Below, piece by piece: positions 59,093-64,000 of a DNA stretch of 64,000 nt. Source of the stretch: JAJECS01 sp965219705. Lineage in GTDB: Bacteria; Chloroflexota; UBA11872. The DNA lies in contig OZ244789.1 in assembly GCA_965219705.1 (NCBI GenBank), positions 1,798,001 through 1,862,000 on the forward strand. Direction: 5' to 3'. The stretch's first letter is position 1, and every line of letters begins with the position of its first letter. The position numbers were made by a program, and so were the translations under genes. The notes beneath the pieces were generated by a model, which saw only the letters and a list, made by a program, of their open reading frames with translations, was not told the DNA's origin and did not search any database.

Positions 59093-59413
59093 GGCTGAGG
59101 CCCCCAAGCGTCCCACGCACCGGCGGCAGATGATTCGGTCGATGGGAGTGATTCACGATGTTTCCCTCATATTCGCGCCCAGATGAAATGACCACAGACG
59201 TGCGAAACTCGGCTCACCGGCGGGCGGCAGCTGAGCGAGCTGCGGGCTCGGCGTCGGTTATACCACCGCAGCCGGCTCACGAGGTCGCGGGTGCGGTCGG
59301 CGCTCGATGGGTAGTGAGAACATCCGCCCGGATCCACGGCAGGCTCTCCAACAGGCGCTAGGCTTTGTTGTTGATGCGCAGCGTGTAGGCGCGCGCAGCC
59401 GGAGAAGGAACGC
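59093..59413. other. Divergent intergenic region
   Basis: The 321-base gap between the DUF4268 gene and the TIM-barrel gene should hold both promoters. GGAGAAGG is placed a few bases before the ATG at 59414 as ribosome site. No repeat, RNA gene or small frame could be supported. Confidence 0.4.
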
Positions 59414-61021
59414 ATGGCGAGGGTGAAACCGCACCGACTGATCCTTTGCAACGACGGGGGCACGCTGGTCGGGCCGACGGCGGAAGCGCCGATTGGCGCG
59501 GAAGGGCTGGCGCGGCTGGCGATCGACCCGCTCCGAGGCACGCAGATCGACACCCTGTACTGGCAGCTTGGCACCGATCCCTACCTGGGCACGCCCTCGC
59601 ATCGACTGTCCGACCACTACAGCCACAACACCGCGGTGGGTCCGCGCTGGGGCGAGGGCGGGATGCCATTCACGACAGCCTCGAACTGGCGCATCTACGA
59701 GAACGCCAGGCAGATGACCGAGGCCGGGGCCGATCCTGCCGCCGTGGTCATCGAGCACGGCCATCGGGCCGGGCTCGACGTCTTCCTGTCGATGCGCGTC
59801 AACGACGTTCACGACGTCAGGCTCGAGGGCGGCCTGGACGACCCCCGGATGTCGCCCATGAAGCGGGCGCATCCGGACTGGCTCCTTGGAAAGGACGCTC
59901 CCGAGCGCGCCGAAGATCGGGCCTACAGACGGGACGCGAGCCGGGTTCGCACGGCCTACAACTTCGCCGTCGCCGAGGTCCGGGACTACAAGCTAGCCCT
60001 GGCCAGGGAGGCAATTGCCAACTACGACCTGGATGGCCTCGACTGGGATTTCTGCCGGTATCCGAGGCTGTTTCCCGCAGGCGAAGAGCACGCGGGCTCG
60101 CTGCTGCTGACTGATCTGATGCGAGAGATCAGAGCCGCAATTGACGAGAAGCGCAGGCAGTCCGGCCGGCCGGTCTATTTCTCCGCCCGACTCCCAGGCT
60201 CGTTGGATCAAGCCCTGTCCGCGGGAATCGACGTTCGCGCGTGGCTGGCCGAGGGCCTGCTCGACATCCTCATCGTCGGCCACACCCTGGGCAACAAGCA
60301 CCGTCTCCCGGTTGAGGAGTACGTCGAGGCCGCGCGCGGCGCCGGCGTGCAAGTCGTCGCGCAAAACCTCGGGCTGTTCGCGCAGACCCGTTCGCTGTCG
60401 GCCCGGCTGCTGTGGAACGAGCGCGACTACTACTCCACCCAAATGTGCCGAGCCGTGGCTGCGGCCCACTGGCGCGCCGGCGCGGATGGCATCTACCTGT
60501 TCAACAACCACCTCATCCCCTTCACCCGCGACCTGCACTACGACCGCCAACCCTGGAAGGAACTCGCCGACCCGGACCTGATCGCTCGCAGAGACAAGCA
60601 CTACCTGGTGGATCAGCGAGAGTGGGCCGGCGGTCCCCTTCCGGCAATGCTCGCGGGAGCCGGAGACGAGACGGAAGTCTCGGTTGATATCGCCGACGAC
60701 CTCGCCTCAGCCGCCAGAGACGGGGCGCTCAAGGCGGCCACGCTGCGCCTGCTCGTCGAGCAGCTCACGGCTCGCGATGAGCTGCAGATCGACCTGAACG
60801 GCCAGAAGCTCGACCCGGCCCTGGCCCGGAGGCACCTGCTCTACAACGACACCTGGCTGGCATTCGACGTTTCGCCGCCCCTGTTGCAGCAGGGATGGAA
60901 CCGGCTAAGCGTCAGCGTGATCGCCCGCAACCCCCTGGTTGACTGTCAACTCGTGCTCGCCAGCGTCGAGGTTCTGGTCAGCTATCGAATAGAGCCTGCC
61001 GACAAACGTCGCCCGTCCTAA
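59414..61021 (+). CDS. Putative glycoside-hydrolase-like TIM-barrel protein
   Basis: A 535-residue protein. The first 400 residues look like a TIM barrel of the kind seen in GH10-like/GHL proteins: RLILCNDGG, HGHRAGLDVFLSMRVNDVHD, ANYDLDGLDWDFCRYPRLF, VYFSARLPGSLDQALSAGIDVRAWLAEG and GADGIYLFNNHL. Acidic residues for catalysis could be in GLDWDFCRYP, but I cannot assign them. The last 120 residues are a beta-domain (LRLLVEQLTARDELQIDLNG), possibly binding carbohydrate. There is no signal peptide. A strong ribosome site precedes the ATG. The substrate is unknown. Confidence 0.6.
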   Translation: MARVKPHRLILCNDGGTLVGPTAEAPIGAEGLARLAIDPLRGTQIDTLYWQLGTDPYLGTPSHRLSDHYSHNTAVGPRWGEGGMPFTTASNWRIYENARQMTEAGADPAAVVIEHGHRAGLDVFLSMRVNDVHDVRLEGGLDDPRMSPMKRAHPDWLLGKDAPERAEDRAYRRDASRVRTAYNFAVAEVRDYKLALAREAIANYDLDGLDWDFCRYPRLFPAGEEHAGSLLLTDLMREIRAAIDEKRRQSGRPVYFSARLPGSLDQALSAGIDVRAWLAEGLLDILIVGHTLGNKHRLPVEEYVEAARGAGVQVVAQNLGLFAQTRSLSARLLWNERDYYSTQMCRAVAAAHWRAGADGIYLFNNHLIPFTRDLHYDRQPWKELADPDLIARRDKHYLVDQREWAGGPLPAMLAGAGDETEVSVDIADDLASAARDGALKAATLRLLVEQLTARDELQIDLNGQKLDPALARRHLLYNDTWLAFDVSPPLLQQGWNRLSVSVIARNPLVDCQLVLASVEVLVSYRIEPADKRRPS

Positions 61022-61294
61022 TGCCAGGGCTTGCCCAATTGGAGTGGGCCCGAGCGCGCTGAACTGCGAGCTCTACGCTGCGCGGCTGCGGGCTTGCGGC
61101 CCGGCCTCAGGCCAGACCGTTCGGCGTTCCGCCGCGCCCTGGTTTCCGCCGGCCGTTCCGACGCTTCGCGCCTTGACCAAGGCTCACCCTCGTGCGCGAG
61201 GGCGCCGGGCGGCCTCACGTGCTGGGCAGGCGGCGTCCCTGCGCGTTAGAGCCGTGAAGAGACCCGCCGCCAGCGCGGTTTCTCACGGCGACGT

Positions 61295-63550
61295 TCATGC
61301 GTCGGCGACGTTGAACCTGATTTGATGCCAGCCCTCGGCGCCGTTCGGCGCCGGCGGCCTGGGACCCTCGGCTTGCAGCTGGCCGTTGGCCTCGGTCGCG
61401 CGCACCCTGGCCACGTGCGATCCCGGGGTGGCTTCCCACTCGTGCACCCACTGCACCCAGGTGTGTTTGCTGATCGGCAAGGCGAGCCTTGCCTCCTTCC
61501 AGTCGCCGCCGTCGATCTGCACTTCCACCTTGCTGATGCCGCGGTTCTGCGCCCACGCCACACCGGCAATGGGTTGCCGGCCGGGCCTTACCGTTGATGA
61601 GCGCCTGGGAACGTCGATCCGGGACTGAAGCTTGACGGGACCTCGCTTGGACCAGCCCCGCGGGATCCAGTAGCCGTTGAACCCTTCCCAGGTTGTGAGC
61701 TCAATCTCTTGCAGCCACTTGGTGGCCGATACGTAGCCGAAGAGGCCCGACACAATCAGACGTGCCGGAAAGCCATGCGTGAATGGCAGCGCTTCGCCAT
61801 TCATGCCCACGGCCACCAGCGCCGGACGTCCGTCGAACGCCACATCGCGCGGGAACCCGACCGTAAAGCCGTCAACCGACCGCCCGACAATCTGAGTGGC
61901 TTCAGGCTTCACCCCGGCATGGTTGATCAGGTGCCATATGGGCACTCCCTGCCACTTGGCATTGCCGATCAGGTTTCCGCCCACTTCGTTGGAGACGCAG
62001 CACAGCGTGATGAACTCCTCAAAGGTCGAGAGCCCCAGCAACTCGGCGAAGGAAATGCTGTAGGGACGCTCTACCAGGCCCGTGATCTGGAGCCGCCAGT
62101 TATTGACGTCGACGCGTGGAACCGAGAACGCGGTGTCAATGCGGTAGAAGTCGTTGTTAGGCGTGATCAGCGGCGACATCCCGTCCACGCCAACCGTCGT
62201 CGTCGTTAGCGGCTGGGCTGGCTCGGGAGTAGGCGTGGGAGTAGGCGTGGGGGTGGGCGTGGGCTCCGGCGTGGGGGTGGGCGTGGGCTCGGGCGTCGGG
62301 GTAGGTGTGGGCTCAGGCGTGGGAGTGGGCGTGGGCTCGGGCGTGGGGGTCGGTGTGGGTTCGGGCGTGGGGGTCGGTGTGGGTTCGGGCGTGGGGGTGG
62401 GTGTGGGCTCGGGCGTTGGCGTGGGCGTGGGGTCAGGCGTGGGCGCGGGTGTGGGTGTCGGCGTCGCCGCGACCGTCGGAGATGCCGTAGGCGCTGGTGT
62501 CTCCGCGGCGCGGGCCACGGTCACGGGCGTGGGAGCGGGCTTGGGCTCAGGCGTGGAAGTGGGCGTGGGCTCGGGCGTGGGGGTCGGTGTGGGCTCGGGC
62601 GTCGGGGTGGGTGTGGGCTCCGGCGTGGGGGTGGGCGTGGGCTCGGGCATGGGGGTCGGCGTGGGCGTGGGCGTGGGAGGCACCGTGGGTGTGGGCGATG
62701 GGGTCGGCGTGGCCGCGGGCGTCGGCGAAGGTGTGGCCGCCGGTGCCGCCGCCTCCGTAGCGCTGGCCACGGCCACCGGCGTGGGCGCAGGAGTCGGCGT
62801 GGGAGGCACCGTGGGTGTGGGCGACAGGGTCGCCGTAGGCGCGGGAGGCACCGCGGCGCTGATCGCGGGCGCCGGCGTCGGGAGCGTCACCTCCGCGCGG
62901 TTGCTCACGGGAGGCAGCACCACATCCTCACGCTTGGCCACGACCACCTTGGCGCGTTCAATCAGATTGCGTCCAACGACACCGGTCGCGACTGTGGCCG
63001 CCGCAACCACCGTGGCTGTGCCAAGAAAAAGCCGTCGCTGTCGCCGCATCTGGATCGCTGATGCCGCCTCAGTGGCCGTCGCCGGCTCCTGCGTCAAGCG
63101 GATGAGCCACAAGAGCGTCGCCACCGCCGCCCCGACGGAAATTGCCGCCGCAGCCGCCGCATGGGCCGGCGTTGATTGGGCGTCGAATGCATTCGCCAGA
63201 CTTGCCAGGATTCCGAATGCCAGAAAGCCCGCCACCGCCGACGGTCGAGACCACAGGGCCACGACGCCGAGAGTGGCGCTGAAGATTCCGGTGAGCACCA
63301 CAAGAAAGATGACGAGGGCCAGCTTGTCGCTGGTGCCGAACACGCTGATTGCAAACTCTTCCATCGCCCGCGGACTCAGGTCGACGATCCGGCCGCTCAT
63401 GGAGACGAGGAGCGACGGCAAACCACCAAAGATCCCCGCGTAAAGCTCGCTCACGCCCACAGCCAGCAGCCCGGACAAGATTCCCGCCAGGCCACCGCGC
63501 GCCCAGGAGTTCAACATCAGGGCCAGCCGCCCGTCGCTCCCGTCAGCCAT
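61295..63550 (-). CDS. Membrane-anchored molybdopterin oxidoreductase (sulfite oxidase/YedY-like) on a Pro-Thr-Glu stalk
   Basis: A 751-residue protein. Residues about 15-155 have four membrane helices. An internal RRQRRLFLGTATVVAAATVATG (about 168-190) looks like a Tat-type segment. Residues about 225-445 are a Pro/Thr/Glu stalk with 8-residue repeats. The catalytic sulfite-oxidase-type domain follows (about 455-630): NNDFYRIDTAFSVPRVDVNNWRL, FITLCCVSNEVGGNLIGNAKW with the expected Mo-ligand Cys in CCVSN, and HGFPARLIVSGLFGYVSATKWL. A Mo-cofactor dimerisation domain ends it (WAQNRGISKVEVQIDGGDW). It should reduce or oxidise a small molecule outside the membrane. AGGAGGT lies just before the ATG at 63550. 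Confidence 0.85.
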   Translation of the reverse strand: MADGSDGRLALMLNSWARGGLAGILSGLLAVGVSELYAGIFGGLPSLLVSMSGRIVDLSPRAMEEFAISVFGTSDKLALVIFLVVLTGIFSATLGVVALWSRPSAVAGFLAFGILASLANAFDAQSTPAHAAAAAAISVGAAVATLLWLIRLTQEPATATEAASAIQMRRQRRLFLGTATVVAAATVATGVVGRNLIERAKVVVAKREDVVLPPVSNRAEVTLPTPAPAISAAVPPAPTATLSPTPTVPPTPTPAPTPVAVASATEAAAPAATPSPTPAATPTPSPTPTVPPTPTPTPTPMPEPTPTPTPEPTPTPTPEPTPTPTPEPTPTSTPEPKPAPTPVTVARAAETPAPTASPTVAATPTPTPAPTPDPTPTPTPEPTPTPTPEPTPTPTPEPTPTPTPEPTPTPTPEPTPTPTPEPTPTPTPEPTPTPTPTPTPTPEPAQPLTTTTVGVDGMSPLITPNNDFYRIDTAFSVPRVDVNNWRLQITGLVERPYSISFAELLGLSTFEEFITLCCVSNEVGGNLIGNAKWQGVPIWHLINHAGVKPEATQIVGRSVDGFTVGFPRDVAFDGRPALVAVGMNGEALPFTHGFPARLIVSGLFGYVSATKWLQEIELTTWEGFNGYWIPRGWSKRGPVKLQSRIDVPRRSSTVRPGRQPIAGVAWAQNRGISKVEVQIDGGDWKEARLALPISKHTWVQWVHEWEATPGSHVARVRATEANGQLQAEGPRPPAPNGAEGWHQIRFNVADA
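62224..62465. repeat. 24-bp coding tandem repeats (Pro-Thr-Pro-Glu stalk)
   Basis: About nine to ten slightly different 24-base units encode PTPEPTPT on the minus strand. A second, shorter set of related units lies near 62545-62700. The repeats are inside the oxidoreductase gene, and their number is likely to vary between strains and to confuse assembly. Confidence 0.8.
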
Positions 63551-64000
63551 CCGTACCTCCTAGGCGCACACCGCCCGCAAACACTCATACGCCCATGCGG
63601 CCGGGCCGGATTCCAGGACCGCCGCATGTCGTCGATGCGCAGCATGTTGGGGGCAGGGTTTTCCCGGGGTCCCATCGCCCGGTCGATGCCCGGCGTCAGC
63701 CGTCGACGACATCTGCAACCCCCGCAACCGACCTCTGAACATCCGCACGTCATTCTATGGCGTGTTCGATCAGTTCGAGCCAATCTGGGGAAGCCATCGC
63801 ACGGTCGGCGCGGCGCGCCATCCCAGCACTTGAAGAGCGCAGCGTGACTGCTGGCCGCGAGCAACTGGAGGACGGACCGCAAGCCCGCGTTAACACCGGC
63901 AGGCCGCAGGCGGCGCCGCCACAGCCCGCGCGGCACGGACACCGGAGCTGCGCACCGCCCACCCTGGGAGTTTGACGGGAAATCGTCTCTGTTGTAGAAA
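63551..64000. other. Right end, no gene supported
   Basis: After the oxidoreductase start and its ribosome site, the last 430 bases contain only short frames on both strands (for example 63757-63975 plus and 63517-63942 minus) with no protein-like pattern. A gene may begin just beyond the window. Confidence 0.4.

Noticed and set aside
62220..62700. Regular short repeats that might be a CRISPR array
   Set aside because: The units are contiguous, in frame with the oxidoreductase gene and encode a Pro-Thr-Glu stalk; there are no unique spacers and no cas genes.
62154..63443. Plus-strand frame of 429 codons rich in Gly and Val
   Set aside because: It is antisense to the stalk repeats of the oxidoreductase gene and has no independent support.
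1..64000. tRNA or rRNA genes
   Set aside because: I looked for T-loop-like strings and rRNA landmarks on both strands and found none that folded convincingly; a tRNA search program could still change this.

Overview
The window is a 64 kb piece of a high-GC bacterial chromosome. Three things suggest Chloroflexota, possibly a marine or sponge-associated lineage: Thr/Pro-rich 'TPTP' linkers on exported proteins, a T-box riboswitch on an amino-acid gene, and many sugar-isomerase-like, phytanoyl-CoA-dioxygenase-like and dehalogenase-like enzymes. This is inference; no rRNA or other taxonomic marker is present. No tRNA, rRNA or CRISPR array was seen.

Positions 1-17.7 kb hold housekeeping and catabolic genes: a cut-off DUF503 gene, two xylose-isomerase-like TIM barrels, a glyoxalase/HTH-metallo-beta-lactamase pair, TerC, a pseudouridine synthase, a PspC protein, a Nudix hydrolase, an esterase and a LysM/SH3 surface protein. 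A cysteine-type T-box controls cysE, with proS directly downstream. An M3 oligopeptidase and a lactate-racemase-like (LarA) protein overlap by 4 bases.

Positions 17.8-48.9 kb form one large surface-polysaccharide locus. It contains three GT2 and three GT4 glycosyltransferases, an unusual B12-type radical SAM protein, a Wzx-like flippase, an FkbM methyltransferase, another methyltransferase and two tandem NodU/CmcH-type carbamoyltransferases. It also has four very large multi-span GT-C-like proteins, three of which sit beside a smaller membrane protein with a shared 'FGxGP' beta-domain layout. The locus was shaped by duplication: two 1175/1176-residue proteins with a dead flippase tail between them, two related GT4 genes, and two carbamoyltransferases sharing a 373-bp stretch I read as identical. 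The likely product is a carbamoylated, methylated exopolysaccharide or glycolipid whose last steps occur outside the membrane.

Positions 49-64 kb are accessory: a SulP transporter behind an AT-rich island, a methyltransferase, a DUF2269 protein with a haloalkane-dehalogenase-like enzyme, two phytanoyl-CoA-dioxygenase-like proteins, an IS110 element inserted in a palindromic repeat, a DUF4268 nuclease-like gene, a TIM-barrel glycosidase-like protein, and a membrane-anchored molybdopterin oxidoreductase on a long Pro-Thr-Glu stalk.
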